NCBI GenBank assembly: GCA_947570615.1
Contig: CANOVJ010000013.1
Location: 1 to 64,000 of the forward strand
Reading direction: 5' to 3'
DNA length: 64,000 nt
DNA from: an uncultured Lachnospiraceae bacterium
GTDB taxonomy: Bacteria > Bacillota > Clostridia > Lachnospirales > Lachnospiraceae
The notes beneath the pieces are model-generated. The model made no database searches and had not been told where the DNA came from. It worked only from the letters and a program-made list of their open reading frames with translations. Within the stretch, counting starts at the first letter, position 1. Every line of letters starts with the position of its first letter. Positions 45,186 to 54,724 of the stretch are shown piece after piece. The translations under genes and the position numbers were made by a program.

Positions 45186-45845
45186 ATGAAAAAAAGAAAA
45201 TATAAGGGTGTGATCTTTGATCTGGACGGCACTCTGCTCAATACGCTGGAGGATCTGATGGACAGCGTAAACTATGGCCTGAAAAAGTACGGGATGCCGG
45301 AGCGCTCCCTGGAGGAGATCCGCCGGTTTGTGGGGAACGGGGCGCAGCGGCTTGTCTCCCTGGCGGTTGTGGAGGGAACGCCCACCGCGGAGCAGGAGAA
45401 GATTCTGGCGGCATTTCAGGAGCGCTATGCGGTGCATTGCAACGATAAGACCGACCTTTATCCGGGAATCCGGGAGCTCTTAAGAGAATTGAAAAAAAGG
45501 GAATTTCCCATGGCCATCGTGTCCAATAAACCCCAGAGGGGAGTGGACGCCCTGCACAGAATCTACTTTCAGGACTGTCTGTCTACGGCCATCGGGGCCA
45601 GGGACGGGATCCGCAGAAAGCCTTCGCCGGATATGGTGTATGAGGGATTGCGCTGCCTTGGGCTGAAAAAGGAGGAAGCCGTCTTTGTGGGAGACTCCGA
45701 GGTGGATATCGCCACTGCCAGGGCGGCGGAGATGGACTGCATCACAGTGAGCTGGGGATTCCGAACCAGAGAGGAACAGGAAAAGGCCGGAGCCGTCGTG
45801 TTTGTGGACAGACCGGAAGAAATTATATCCTTATTATATTTTTAA
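45186..45845 (+). CDS. HAD-family phosphatase (phosphoglycolate phosphatase-like)
   Basis: 219 residues: motif I VIFDLDGTLLNTLEDL, a helical cap, motif II SNKPQRG, Lys in RRKPSPDMVYEGL and motif IV VFVGDSEVDIATARAAEMD. The sequence fits the Gph/PpaX subgroup; physiological substrate undetermined. It lies 58 nt after the MATE gene in the same direction and is closed by a terminator. Confidence 0.85.
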   Translation: MKKRKYKGVIFDLDGTLLNTLEDLMDSVNYGLKKYGMPERSLEEIRRFVGNGAQRLVSLAVVEGTPTAEQEKILAAFQERYAVHCNDKTDLYPGIRELLRELKKREFPMAIVSNKPQRGVDALHRIYFQDCLSTAIGARDGIRRKPSPDMVYEGLRCLGLKKEEAVFVGDSEVDIATARAAEMDCITVSWGFRTREEQEKAGAVVFVDRPEEIISLLYF

Positions 45846-45864
45846 ATGAATACAGTTTGCTGAA

Positions 45865-45891
45865 AGCAGGGAGTGATTCCCTGCTTTTTTT
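45865..45891 (+). terminator. Intrinsic terminator
   Basis: AGCAGGGA (45865-45872) pairs with TCCCTGCT (45878-45885), followed by T6. Confidence 0.85.
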
Positions 45892-45903
45892 GCAATATAT
45901 ATA

Positions 45904-45935
45904 TTGACAATAATGTACATATATGTTATATACAT
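45904..45935 (+). promoter_or_regulatory. Promoter and palindromic operator of the GntR-ABC operon
   Basis: TTGACA (45904-45909), 17-bp spacer, TATATA (45927-45932). An AT-rich imperfect palindrome ATGTACAT...ATATACAT (45913-45935) overlaps the spacer and -10. Its TGTAC/TATACA character suits autorepression by the YtrA-type GntR protein that follows. Confidence 0.6.
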
Positions 45936-45974
45936 TATATAGACATATAAAAGAAATCCCGAAAGAGGTGAAGA

Positions 45975-46349
45975 ATGAATATCATAATCAGCAATTCCGG
46001 TGAGCGGCCGATCTATGAGCAGATCACGAATCAGATCAAGGCGCTGGTCATGAGCGGACAGCTTAAGGAGGGGGATGCTCTTCCCTCCATGCGGACGCTG
46101 GCCAGGGAGCTTCGCATCAGCGTGATCACCACCAAACGGGCCTACGAGGATCTGGAGCGGGACGGCTTTATCACCACCGTGGTGGGAAAGGGGAGCTTCG
46201 TCCGGGCGGCGGATACCCGGCTGGTGAGGGAGGAAAAGCTCAAGCAGATCGAGGAGCTGCTCACACGGGCCATATCCGTTGCCAGAGCCAGTGCGATCGG
46301 ACGGCAGGAGATCGAGGAAATGATTGAAATTATTTATCAGGAGGAATAG
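45975..46349 (+). CDS. GntR-family regulator, YtrA subfamily
   Basis: A 124-residue protein: GntR winged helix (PIYEQITNQIKALVMSGQLK, PSMRTLARELRISVITTKRA, YEDLERDGFI) and only a short C-terminal dimerisation helix pair. This is the hallmark of the YtrA group. AGAGGTGAAG precedes the ATG. It sits in front of an ABC ATPase and a permease, matching ytrA-type operons that respond to cell-envelope stress or antibiotics, and probably represses them through the operator at 45913. Confidence 0.88.
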   Translation: MNIIISNSGERPIYEQITNQIKALVMSGQLKEGDALPSMRTLARELRISVITTKRAYEDLERDGFITTVVGKGSFVRAADTRLVREEKLKQIEELLTRAISVARASAIGRQEIEEMIEIIYQEE

Positions 46350-46387
46350 CCGGCGTATGGGCGGCAGAATGAGAGGCGATAATATCT

Positions 46388-47323
46388 ATGCAAAATGCGG
46401 TTACAGTAAAAAATCTGACGAAACGCTATGAGGACTTCACGCTCAATGATGTGAGCTTTCAGATACCAACGGGATCTGTGGTTGGCTTTGTGGGGGAGAA
46501 CGGGGCGGGAAAGAGCACCACGATTCTTGCGCTCCTGGGTATTATCCCGGTGGACGCGGGAGAGATGGAGCTTCTCGGCCATCGAATCAGAAAGAAAAGG
46601 AACGCTTCCGGACGGGACGATGTGTCCGCGGATGAATCCTGGAGAGAGCAGATCGGGGTTGTCTTTGACGAATGCAATTTTTCCACAGAGTTAAAACTGA
46701 AATTTATTTCCGGAATCATGAAAAATATTTACAGAACATGGGATGAAAACAAATTTCTGGACTATCTTCAGAGATTCGAGCTGCCCCTCAATAAGAAGGT
46801 GAAGGAGCTCTCAAAAGGGATGAAAATGAAGCTCTCCATCGCAGTGGCCTTATCCCACGACAGCAGGCTGCTGATCCTGGACGAGGCTACCAGCGGGCTT
46901 GATCCGATCATCCGCAGCGAGATACTGGATATTTTCAGAGGCTTCATTGAGGACGGGGAGCATACCGTGTTTCTCTCCTCCCACATCACCTCGGATATAG
47001 AGAAGATCGCGGATTATGTGATCCTGATCCACAAAGGGCGTCTTCTTTTCATGGAGAGTAAGGATGAGCTTCTCTACCGGTACGGGATCGTGAGATGCGC
47101 CAGGGAGCAGGCGGAGCTGATTCCCAGGGAGATTATTGTCGGCCGGGAGGTGAACGGGTTTGGGGTCAGCGTACTGATAAAGGATAAAGACGCTCTTATG
47201 GCCGGTGGTTTTATGGATAAGGCCAGGGGGGTGAGCGAAAGTCCGTTCGCCCTGGATCGGGTCAGCATCGAGGATGTGCTGCTCTATTTTGTGAAGGCCG
47301 CGGATGAAACGCAGGGGAAATAA
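46388..47323 (+). CDS. ABC transporter ATP-binding protein
   Basis: A 311-residue ATPase: Walker A GENGAGKST, an unusual insert of about 20 residues after it (RKKRNASGRDDVSADESW), signature LSKGMKMKLSIA, Walker B LLILDEATSGLDP and H-loop SSHIT. The approximately 90-residue C-terminal extension is typical of ABC-2 type exporters. It is the second gene of the GntR operon and pairs with the permease at 47416. Confidence 0.9.
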   Translation: MQNAVTVKNLTKRYEDFTLNDVSFQIPTGSVVGFVGENGAGKSTTILALLGIIPVDAGEMELLGHRIRKKRNASGRDDVSADESWREQIGVVFDECNFSTELKLKFISGIMKNIYRTWDENKFLDYLQRFELPLNKKVKELSKGMKMKLSIAVALSHDSRLLILDEATSGLDPIIRSEILDIFRGFIEDGEHTVFLSSHITSDIEKIADYVILIHKGRLLFMESKDELLYRYGIVRCAREQAELIPREIIVGREVNGFGVSVLIKDKDALMAGGFMDKARGVSESPFALDRVSIEDVLLYFVKAADETQGK

Positions 47324-47415
47324 TTTTCTCCCCGCAGGTCTGTTAGTAAATCATGATTATATATCTGGTTTCGTCTGTAAGGCGATATATGGAATGTGAG
47401 AAAGGAAATAAGAAA

Positions 47416-48090
47416 ATGAAAGGTCTGGTTTTGAAGGATTTATATTATCTCAGAGGATTTGCAAGGCAGTATCTGCTGGTCTTTGCGTTCATGGCACTGT
47501 GGTCCGTGCTGATAAAAAACGCATCCTTCGCGGTAACTTATCTTCTGGTGATGGGAAATTCACTGGTGTTGAGCACTCTGTCCATGGATGATGCGGTCTC
47601 CTTCAACAGATTTGCGCTGACCATGCCTGTGAATATGAAAATGCTGGTGAAGGCAAAATATGTTGTGATGGTTCTTCTGGAGGGCGGTATGCTCCTGACA
47701 GGTCTGTTGACGGGATTTCTGGTGGAGGTCATGCCCCGCAGAATAAACGGCGGCTCACGCTGGATTTACACGAGCTTTGAATGGGAGGGAACAGTCGTAC
47801 TGTTTATGCTTTTTATGACTGTAGGCAGCGTTTCCCTTCCCATGGTATATAAGCTGGGAGTGGAAAAGGCGAGGAATATTCATATGATGATCTTGCTGGG
47901 ACTGGCCGTTCTGGTTTTCGGGGGACTTAAGCTTGCCCAGATGGCAGGGCTTTCCATGGAAAATCTGAACGAAATACTGGAAGCCATTCCGGAAGGAATG
48001 TGGGCAGCGATTCCGGTGGGCGTCTGTATGGCGGCCCTGATGATTTCCTACGGAGCTTCTCTGAGGATCGTCAGGAATAAGGAGTGGTGA
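47416..48090 (+). CDS. ABC-2 type permease subunit
   Basis: A 224-residue protein with about six hydrophobic helices (LLVFAFMALWSVLI, YVVMVLLEGGMLLTGLLTGF, VGVCMAALMISYGASL). It begins MKGLVLKDLYYLRG, a common start of ABC-2 permeases acting with YtrB-like ATPases. The start follows GAAAGGA. Last gene of the operon; substrate unknown. Confidence 0.8.
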   Translation: MKGLVLKDLYYLRGFARQYLLVFAFMALWSVLIKNASFAVTYLLVMGNSLVLSTLSMDDAVSFNRFALTMPVNMKMLVKAKYVVMVLLEGGMLLTGLLTGFLVEVMPRRINGGSRWIYTSFEWEGTVVLFMLFMTVGSVSLPMVYKLGVEKARNIHMMILLGLAVLVFGGLKLAQMAGLSMENLNEILEAIPEGMWAAIPVGVCMAALMISYGASLRIVRNKEW

Positions 48091-48139
48091 GAGAATAATA
48101 CAGGATACGCAGGATAACACAGGATTGTCAAATTTCCCA

Positions 48140-48168
48140 TTGGCAGATGCGTAAAAAGTTGTTATAGT
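48140..48168 (+). promoter_or_regulatory. Promoter of aroA
   Basis: TTGGCA (48140-48145), 17-bp spacer, TATAGT (48163-48168), about 60 nt before aroA. Confidence 0.65.
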
Positions 48169-48231
48169 AATAGGGAATCAGTGAATACCCCGATGCTCTG
48201 ACAAAAGCAGATGTTAAATGGAGATTTGACA

Positions 48232-49533
48232 ATGAAAAACAAATATTCTGTGAAGAAAATTGAGAATGTAAAGCCGCTGACAGTGGAGGTCCCGGGGTCA
48301 AAGAGTATTACCAACCGGGCTCTGCTTCTGGCGGCTCTTTCGAATTGCAGGTGCAGGCTTAAGGGGGTTCTTTTCAGCGACGACTCCAGAGCTTTTCTGG
48401 AGTGTCTGGTTAAATTGGGATTTGAGGTGATGCAAAATGAGGAAGTTAAGGAAGTAGTGATACAGGGAACGGGGGGCAGGATTCCCCAAAGGCGGGCCTG
48501 CCTGAATGTGAGAAGCGCAGGGACGGCGGCCCGCTTTCTGACGGTTATGCTGGCCTTTGCTGGAGGGGAGTATGAGCTGGAGGCTTCCCCGCAGATGTGC
48601 AGACGCCCCATGCAGCCGCTTCTGGATATTTTGCAGGAGGCGGGGGCTGAGTTTGTGTTTAAGGGGCAGGAGGGACACTTTCCCTTCTCCATGAGGTCCG
48701 GGACGCTTTCCCCTGTGGAGGTTTCGGCGGATACCGGCGTCAGCAGCCAGTTTGCCAGCGCTCTCCTCATGGCCGGGGTGATGCTCCGGGACGGGCTTAA
48801 GATAAAACTGGAAGGACGCAGGGCCCAGGGCTCCTATATTAAGATGACCATCGCCATGATGAGGCAGTTCGGCATTGAGGTAAAACATGAAGAAGGACGC
48901 TGGGCCGTTCCCCACAGAGAGGATTTCGGATGCGGGGAATATCAGGTGGAGCCGGATGTATCCGGGGCCTGCTATTTTTATGCTCTTGCACCGCTGATCG
49001 GAACGGAGATAACGGTTAAAAATGTACATGAAAATTCGCTGCAGGGCGATATTCGCTTTTTAGAGGTATTACGGCAGATGGGATGTGTGATGGAGGATCG
49101 TGCGGAGGGAATCTGCCTCTCGGGGAGAACCCTGGAGGGAGGGCTTTGCGCTTATCCCGGCATGGAGCTTTCCATGAAGGATTTTTCAGACCAGACCATG
49201 ACCATGGCGGCTCTGGCCCCCTTTGCCCAGGGACCGACCCTGATCCGTGAGATTGGACATATCCGTTTTCAGGAGACCGACAGAATTGCGGCCATCCTGA
49301 CGGAGCTTGCCAGGCTTGGAATCCGGTGCGAGGAAGTACCGGAGGCGGACGGGATCCGGATTTATCCGGGTGAGGTGAGGGCGGCGGAGGTGGAGACCTA
49401 TGAGGATCACAGAATGGCCATGGCCTTTACGCTGATCGGGCTCAAAACCGGGAAGGTGACTATCCTGAATCCGCTGTGCTGTCGGAAGACCTTCGAGAAT
49501 TATTTTGATCTCATCGAAGAATTATACGGTTAA
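48232..49533 (+). CDS. aroA: 3-phosphoshikimate 1-carboxyvinyltransferase (EPSP synthase)
   Basis: A 433-residue enzyme joining shikimate 3-phosphate and PEP. It shows VPGSKSITNRALLLAAL (substrate Lys-Ser), the PEP-loop equivalent RSAGTAARFLT (family usually GNAGTAxR), DTGVSSQFASALLMAG and the C-terminal YEDHRMAMAFTL. The ATG at 48232 follows ATGGAG at 8 nt. It is not with aroEKQ but 16 kb away and is followed by hflX at 23 nt, so the two may be co-transcribed. Confidence 0.95.
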   Translation: MKNKYSVKKIENVKPLTVEVPGSKSITNRALLLAALSNCRCRLKGVLFSDDSRAFLECLVKLGFEVMQNEEVKEVVIQGTGGRIPQRRACLNVRSAGTAARFLTVMLAFAGGEYELEASPQMCRRPMQPLLDILQEAGAEFVFKGQEGHFPFSMRSGTLSPVEVSADTGVSSQFASALLMAGVMLRDGLKIKLEGRRAQGSYIKMTIAMMRQFGIEVKHEEGRWAVPHREDFGCGEYQVEPDVSGACYFYALAPLIGTEITVKNVHENSLQGDIRFLEVLRQMGCVMEDRAEGICLSGRTLEGGLCAYPGMELSMKDFSDQTMTMAALAPFAQGPTLIREIGHIRFQETDRIAAILTELARLGIRCEEVPEADGIRIYPGEVRAAEVETYEDHRMAMAFTLIGLKTGKVTILNPLCCRKTFENYFDLIEELYG

Positions 49534-49556
49534 AGGAAGGAAAAGGGTAAATATAT

Positions 49557-50849
49557 ATGGAAAAAAACAGAATAATGGAGGCCCCCCGGGAAAAGGTTCT
49601 GCTGGTGGGTGTGGACGATGAAAGTCCGGGAGAGGACTTTGAGTATGCCATGGAGGAGATGGCCAACCTGGCAAAGGCCTGCCGGATGGAGCCGGTGGGC
49701 GTAATTACCCAGAAAATGGAGAGTGTGAACACCGGGCTCTATATCGGAACAGGAAAGGTGCAGGAGGTGAAGGAGGCGGCCAGGGCGCTTGATGCGGAGC
49801 TTGTGATTTTCGATAACACCTTAAGTCCGTCCCAGCTGCGCAATCTGCAAAAGGAGCTGGGGATGCCCGTGATGGACAGGACGGCGCTGATTCTGGATAT
49901 TTTTGAGACCCGGGCCAGGACCAGGGAGGCAAGGCTCCAGGTGGAGTCCGCAAGACTAAAATATCTGCTTCCCAGACTGGTGGGGATGCACGATGCGCTG
50001 ACAAGACAGGGCGGAACCAGCGGCAGCATGAGCAGCAGAGGCGCCGGTGAAAAGAAGCTGGAGCTGGACCGCAGAAGGATCGAAAAGCGGATTTCGGAGC
50101 TGAACCGGGATCTGGAGGATATCGCCAGAGAGAGGCAGGTGCAGCGGAAGAAGCGCCAGCAGAATGGAATCCCTCTGGTGGCCCTGGTGGGATACACCAA
50201 CGCCGGTAAATCCACCATCATGAACGCCATGATCGACGCTTATATGAAGGAGGAGGACAAAAAGGTCCTGGAGCAGGATATGCTCTTTGCCACCCTGGAC
50301 ACCACAGTGAGAAGGATCAACACGGGAAACAACCGGGATTTTCTTCTCTCGGACACCGTAGGCTTTATCCATAAGCTGCCTCACGGACTGGTGAAAGCCT
50401 TCCGTTCCACTCTTTCCGAGGCGTTAAATGCTGATTTACTTCTTCAGGTGGTGGATTATGCGGATCCTCATTTCAGGGAACAGATGGAAACCACCGCGGA
50501 AACGCTGACAGAGCTGGGTGCAGGGGACATTCCCATGATCACGGTTTTTAACAAGCTGGATAAATGTGATGTGGAGATTTCCTGGCCGCAGGTGGTGGGG
50601 AAGGATAAGATTTATCTCTGTGCAAAACAGGATACCTCTCTGGAAATGCTTGTGGAACTGATATTAAATCGTGTTTATGTGGACTATCAGGAGGCGGAAT
50701 TTCTGGTTCCCTATGAAAAAGGCAATATTTTGTCCTATTTTATGGAAAACTCCCATATCCGGGACAGAGCGTATGAGGAGAAGGGAACCCGGATCAGTGT
50801 GCGGTGCCACCGGGCGGATAAGGAGAAATACGCGGAGCTTCTGGTGTGA
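49557..50849 (+). CDS. hflX: GTPase HflX
   Basis: A 430-residue ribosome-associated GTPase that splits stalled or heat-damaged ribosomes. The N-terminal HflX domain contains GLYIGTGKVQEVKE and FDNTLSPSQLRNLQ, followed by the Gly-rich GGTSGSMSSRGAGEKK linker and a coiled coil. The G domain has GYTNAGKST (G1), DTVGFIHKLPHGLV (G3) and FNKLDKCD (G4). A C-terminal extension of about 60 residues is also present. AAGGAAAAGGG precedes the ATG. Confidence 0.95.
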   Translation: MEKNRIMEAPREKVLLVGVDDESPGEDFEYAMEEMANLAKACRMEPVGVITQKMESVNTGLYIGTGKVQEVKEAARALDAELVIFDNTLSPSQLRNLQKELGMPVMDRTALILDIFETRARTREARLQVESARLKYLLPRLVGMHDALTRQGGTSGSMSSRGAGEKKLELDRRRIEKRISELNRDLEDIARERQVQRKKRQQNGIPLVALVGYTNAGKSTIMNAMIDAYMKEEDKKVLEQDMLFATLDTTVRRINTGNNRDFLLSDTVGFIHKLPHGLVKAFRSTLSEALNADLLLQVVDYADPHFREQMETTAETLTELGAGDIPMITVFNKLDKCDVEISWPQVVGKDKIYLCAKQDTSLEMLVELILNRVYVDYQEAEFLVPYEKGNILSYFMENSHIRDRAYEEKGTRISVRCHRADKEKYAELLV

Positions 50850-50864
50850 GATTCTATAAGGATT

Positions 50865-50931
50865 AACAACGGATATCTGGCGGAGCCTGACATCCGTTGT
50901 TAAAAAGGGCCGGGCGTCTGCCGGGCCCTTT
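50865..50931 (+). terminator. Double hairpin terminator after hflX
   Basis: AACAACGGAT (50865-50874) pairs with ATCCGTTGTT (50892-50901). A second hairpin, AAAGGGCC (50904-50911) with GGGCCCTTT (50923-50931), follows directly. The T runs are short. Confidence 0.65.
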
Positions 50932-50965
50932 AAACGGGAATTAATCGGACAGGAAGGGAGAAGCT

Positions 50966-51712
50966 ATGGAGAAGGAACGTCTGAATAAGTACCTGGCTGC
51001 CTGTGGCCTGTGCTCCCGCAGGGATGCGGACAGGCTGATCGCACAGGGCCGGGTGGAGGTAGACGGAAAGAAAGCCGAGACCGGAATGCAGGTGAGCGGC
51101 AGGGAACATATCACCGTGAACGGGAAGCCTCTTCACGGGAAGGAGGAAAAGGTGGTTCTGGCCTACTATAAGCCGGTGGGGGTCACCTGTACGGAGAAGG
51201 ACAGATTTGCGGATAAGAAGATTACGGACATGGTTAAGTTCCCTGTCCGTGTGACCTACGCCGGGAGACTGGATAAGGATTCGGAGGGGCTGATGCTGCT
51301 CACCAACGACGGCGATCTGATCGATGCCATGATGCGGGGGAGCGCAGGACACGAGAAGGAGTATCTGGTGAAGGTGAACCGGGAGATCACCCAGGGGTTT
51401 CTGGAGAAAATGCGCGCAGGAGTGTACCTTTCAGAACTGGATATCGTCACACGTCCCTGTCAGGTGGAAAAAAACGGGAAATTTCAGTTCAAAATCATAT
51501 TAACCCAGGGAGTCAACAGGCAGATAAAACGGATGACAGGGGAGCTGGGATACCGCGTCATCGCCATAAAACGGATCAGAATCCTGAATATATGCCTGAA
51601 AGGCTTGAAAACAGGGGAGTTTCGCAGACTCAGCCAGGAAGAGGCACGAGTGTTATATAATTCCTGCCTCGAAAAACAGAAGAAAAACAAGTTTTATTTA
51701 AACGAGTTTTGA
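50966..51712 (+). CDS. 23S rRNA pseudouridine synthase, RluB/RluF group
   Basis: 248 residues: N-terminal S4 RNA-binding domain (RLNKYLAACGLCSRRDADRL) and an RsuA-type catalytic domain with GRLDKDSEGLMLLTNDGDL (catalytic Asp), HEKEYLVKVNREI and QGVNRQIKRMTGELGY. The last motif and the short length favour RluF (23S U2604) over RluB. AGGAAGGGAG precedes the ATG. It lies 51 nt before the ligase gene, probably co-transcribed. Confidence 0.88.
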   Translation: MEKERLNKYLAACGLCSRRDADRLIAQGRVEVDGKKAETGMQVSGREHITVNGKPLHGKEEKVVLAYYKPVGVTCTEKDRFADKKITDMVKFPVRVTYAGRLDKDSEGLMLLTNDGDLIDAMMRGSAGHEKEYLVKVNREITQGFLEKMRAGVYLSELDIVTRPCQVEKNGKFQFKIILTQGVNRQIKRMTGELGYRVIAIKRIRILNICLKGLKTGEFRRLSQEEARVLYNSCLEKQKKNKFYLNEF

Positions 51713-51763
51713 ATGGGATTTCTGAATCTGTGAAGGAAAACTTGCAGGAAAGAGAGGGAAAAT

Positions 51764-53758
51764 ATGGTGGATTACAGGAAAAGATGCGAGGAACTGGTCA
51801 GAAAACTGAATGAGTCATCGGAAATTTACTATAATGGAGGGGAGGAGATCGTCTCCAACTATGAATGGGACGCCATGTTTGACGAGCTCTCCACCCTGGA
51901 GGCCGAGACCGGCTATATCCTTCCCGACAGCCCTACCCAGAATACCGGATATGAGGAAAACAATGGAGAGAAGGAGCCGCATGAGTTTCCGGCCCTCTCT
52001 CTGGCAAAGACAAAGCAGGTGTCCGAGCTGGTGAAATGGGCGGAGGACAAAGATGTATGGCTCTCCTGGAAGCTGGACGGCCTTACGCTGGTTCTCACCT
52101 ATGATAAAGGAAAGCTGTCTAAAATCCTTACCAGAGGGAACGGGGCCGTGGGCACCAACATTACTTATCTGAAAAAGTCCATCCAGGGGTTTCCTCTGAA
52201 AATAAAGTACCAGGGACATATGGTGGTGCGGGGGGAGGCTGTGATCTCCTATACGGACTTTGCCCAGATCAACGATACGGTGGAGGACGACGATGAGAAA
52301 TACGCCAACCCGCGTAATCTGGCTTCCGGCACACTGAGTCTGGATGATCCGGAAAAGGTACGGGAGAGACGGGTGTGTTTTCATGCATTTACACTGGTCT
52401 ATCTGGAGGAGCCCTTAAGCGCCTGGGGGGAGCGGATGGATTTCCTGGCGGGGGAGGGCTTCACGGTAGTGGAGCGGGAGAGAGCGGATGCACAGAGTCT
52501 TCCGGAGGTCATTGAAAGATGGAGTAAAAGGGTGGAGAGCGGGGAGATGGATCTGCCGGTAGACGGTCTCGTGATCTGCTACGACGATACGCAGTACGCC
52601 GCTTCCGGCAGCGTTACGGGCCACCATGCCACCAAAGCGGGCTATGCCTTCAAATGGCAGGACGTGTCCGCCCTCACCCGGCTTCTGTACGTGGAATGGT
52701 CCTGCGCCGCCTCCACCATTTCCCCCGTAGCGGTGTTCGAGCCCGTACAGCTCGAGGGAACCACCGTTTCCCGGGCGTCTCTGTGTAACTTAAGCGAGAT
52801 GGAGAGGCTTGGGATCGGGAGGGAGTCCACCCTGGAGATTATCAAGGCCAACAAGATCATCCCCAAATGCATCGCTGTGAGGGAGGCCTCGGGGGAGATC
52901 GAGATTCCCTCCCGCTGCCCCGTGTGCGGCGCGCAGACGCAGATTCACACCAGCGAAAAGAGTAAGACCAGAACCCTCCACTGCACCAACCCGGAGTGCA
53001 GCGCAAAGCACGTGAAGAAATTTACCCGGTTTGTGAGCAAGACAGGGATGGATATCGACGGACTCTCCGTCCAGACCATTCTCCGTTTTATGAACGAAGG
53101 GTTTATCAGCGATTTTGCAGATATCTACCGGCTCTCCCGGTATGCCGAAACCATCCGTCAGATGGAGGGCTTCGGGGAAAAATCCTGTGAGAATCTGATG
53201 CAGGCCATCGAAAAGAGCAGGAGGGTACATCCCGTCAACTTTATATTCGCCCTGTGTATCCCCATGATGGGAATCGACGCCGGAAAAAAGATTGTGGGCC
53301 AGTGCGGCTTTGAGGGATTTCTGGAGCGGCTGGAGAAAGGGGAGGGCTTTGAGGATGTGGATGGCATCGGGCCGGAAAAGTCGGGCTCTGTTACGGCGTG
53401 GTATGAGAATGACAAAAACAGGTCCTCCTTGAAAGAACTGCTGAAAGAGGTTACAATAGAAAAGGTGGATCAGAAGCCGGACCGGGAGGGAAAATGTGCG
53501 GGGCTGACCTTTGTGATCACAGGGGATGTCCATCATTATAAGAACCGGGATGAATTTAAGGCCTACGTGGAGGAGAGCGGGGGAAAGGTGACGGGAAGCG
53601 TCACCTCCAAAACCAGCTTTCTGGTGAACAATGACGCCACCTCCGCCTCTGCCAAGAACCGGAAGGCAAAGGAGCTTGGGATTCCCATCCTCACCGAGGA
53701 TGAATTTGTCAGCCGGTTTGGAGGCAATGCGGATTCTGACCATATTGTCGAAAATTAA
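51764..53758 (+). CDS. NAD-dependent DNA ligase, divergent active site
   Basis: 664 residues with the full LigA layout: Ia domain (NYEWDAMFDELSTLE), adenylation domain with the KLDG nucleophile Lys103, VVRGEAV, NPRNLASGTLS, OB fold, four-Cys zinc finger (CPVC...CTNPEC), HhH repeats and a C-terminal BRCT (GLTFVITGDVHHYKNRDEF). Against E. coli LigA by eye, Glu113 is Ser (SWKLDG), Lys290 is Cys (DGLVICY) and TRGDG..GE is TRGNG..GT, while Glu173 and Lys314 remain. It may be an accessory ligase beside a canonical ligA elsewhere. GGGAAA-type ribosome site. Confidence 0.85.
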   Translation: MVDYRKRCEELVRKLNESSEIYYNGGEEIVSNYEWDAMFDELSTLEAETGYILPDSPTQNTGYEENNGEKEPHEFPALSLAKTKQVSELVKWAEDKDVWLSWKLDGLTLVLTYDKGKLSKILTRGNGAVGTNITYLKKSIQGFPLKIKYQGHMVVRGEAVISYTDFAQINDTVEDDDEKYANPRNLASGTLSLDDPEKVRERRVCFHAFTLVYLEEPLSAWGERMDFLAGEGFTVVERERADAQSLPEVIERWSKRVESGEMDLPVDGLVICYDDTQYAASGSVTGHHATKAGYAFKWQDVSALTRLLYVEWSCAASTISPVAVFEPVQLEGTTVSRASLCNLSEMERLGIGRESTLEIIKANKIIPKCIAVREASGEIEIPSRCPVCGAQTQIHTSEKSKTRTLHCTNPECSAKHVKKFTRFVSKTGMDIDGLSVQTILRFMNEGFISDFADIYRLSRYAETIRQMEGFGEKSCENLMQAIEKSRRVHPVNFIFALCIPMMGIDAGKKIVGQCGFEGFLERLEKGEGFEDVDGIGPEKSGSVTAWYENDKNRSSLKELLKEVTIEKVDQKPDREGKCAGLTFVITGDVHHYKNRDEFKAYVEESGGKVTGSVTSKTSFLVNNDATSASAKNRKAKELGIPILTEDEFVSRFGGNADSDHIVEN

Positions 53759-53797
53759 TTCCTGTTTTAATTAACATAAAGAAATGGAGCAAAAAAT

Positions 53798-54703
53798 ATG
53801 CCGATCAAAGTACAGAGCGATTTGCCTGCGAAGGAGATACTGGAAAATGAAAATATTTTTGTGATGGATGAATACCGGGCCATGCACCAGGATATCCGTC
53901 CCCTGCAAATCTGTATCCTGAACCTGATGCCGGTGAAGCAGGACACGGAGCTGCAGCTTGCCAGAGTGCTTTCCAACACCCCCCTGCAAATCGACGTCTC
54001 CTTTATGAAGATGAACAGTCATTTTTCCCTGAATACGCCGATTCAGCATCTGAACCGATTTTATAATACCTTCGATGAATTGAAGAACAGGAAATTTGAC
54101 GGTCTGATCATCACCGGCGCTCCGGTGGAGCAGATTCCCTTTGAGGAGGTGGATTACTGGCCGGAGCTGTGCGAGATCATGGCGTGGACCAAAAAGAGCG
54201 TGACCTCCACCCTGCACATCTGCTGGGGAGCCCAGGCGGGACTTTATTATCATTTCGGGATTGAGAAGATATTGCTGAAGGAAAAGCTCTTCGGAGTCTA
54301 CCGGCACAGGGTGATGAACCGGAAGATTCCGCTGGTGAGAGGGTTTGACGATTATTTTATGATTCCCCACAGCAGACACACGGCGGTGAGCTCTCAGGAT
54401 ATCCACAATTGCGGGGAGCTCACGGTGCTGGCCGAGTCGGAAAAGGCGGGCGTGCTTCTGTGTATGACGGAAGGCGGCCGGCAGATTTTCGTGACTGGTC
54501 ATCCCGAGTATGACAGATATACCCTGCACAATGAATATGTCCGGGATAAGAAGAAAGGTCTTCCCATCAGCCTTCCGGAAAATTACTATCCGGATGACGA
54601 CGAGACGGGAAGACCGGAGCTGCAATGGCGCTCACACAGCAACAATCTCTATTCCAACTGGCTCAACTATTACGTGTATCAGGTGACGCCTTATGATAAT
54701 TAA
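53798..54703 (+). CDS. metA: Homoserine O-acetyltransferase (MetA family)
   Basis: A 301-residue MetA/HTS-fold acyltransferase, first step from homoserine to methionine. The catalytic Cys142 lies in [14 protein letters not shown], the His in [11 protein letters not shown] and a Glu in EYVRD. Residue 111 is Glu (TGAPVEQ); in this family Glu111 marks acetyl-CoA use and Gly marks succinyl-CoA use, so O-acetylhomoserine is the predicted product despite the symbol. AAATGGAG precedes the ATG. Convergent with the ABC-F gene. No SAM riboswitch is visible in the short upstream gap. Confidence 0.93.
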   Translation: MPIKVQSDLPAKEILENENIFVMDEYRAMHQDIRPLQICILNLMPVKQDTELQLARVLSNTPLQIDVSFMKMNSHFSLNTPIQHLNRFYNTFDELKNRKFDGLIITGAPVEQIPFEEVDYWPELCEIMAWTKKSVTSTLHICWGAQAGLYYHFGIEKILLKEKLFGVYRHRVMNRKIPLVRGFDDYFMIPHSRHTAVSSQDIHNCGELTVLAESEKAGVLLCMTEGGRQIFVTGHPEYDRYTLHNEYVRDKKKGLPISLPENYYPDDDETGRPELQWRSHSNNLYSNWLNYYVYQVTPYDN

Positions 54704-54724
54704 ATCAAAATTAAACAAAGCGAA

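Noticed and set aside
53759..53797. SAM riboswitch or T-box before metA
   Set aside because: The gap to ligA is only 39 nt, too short for either.
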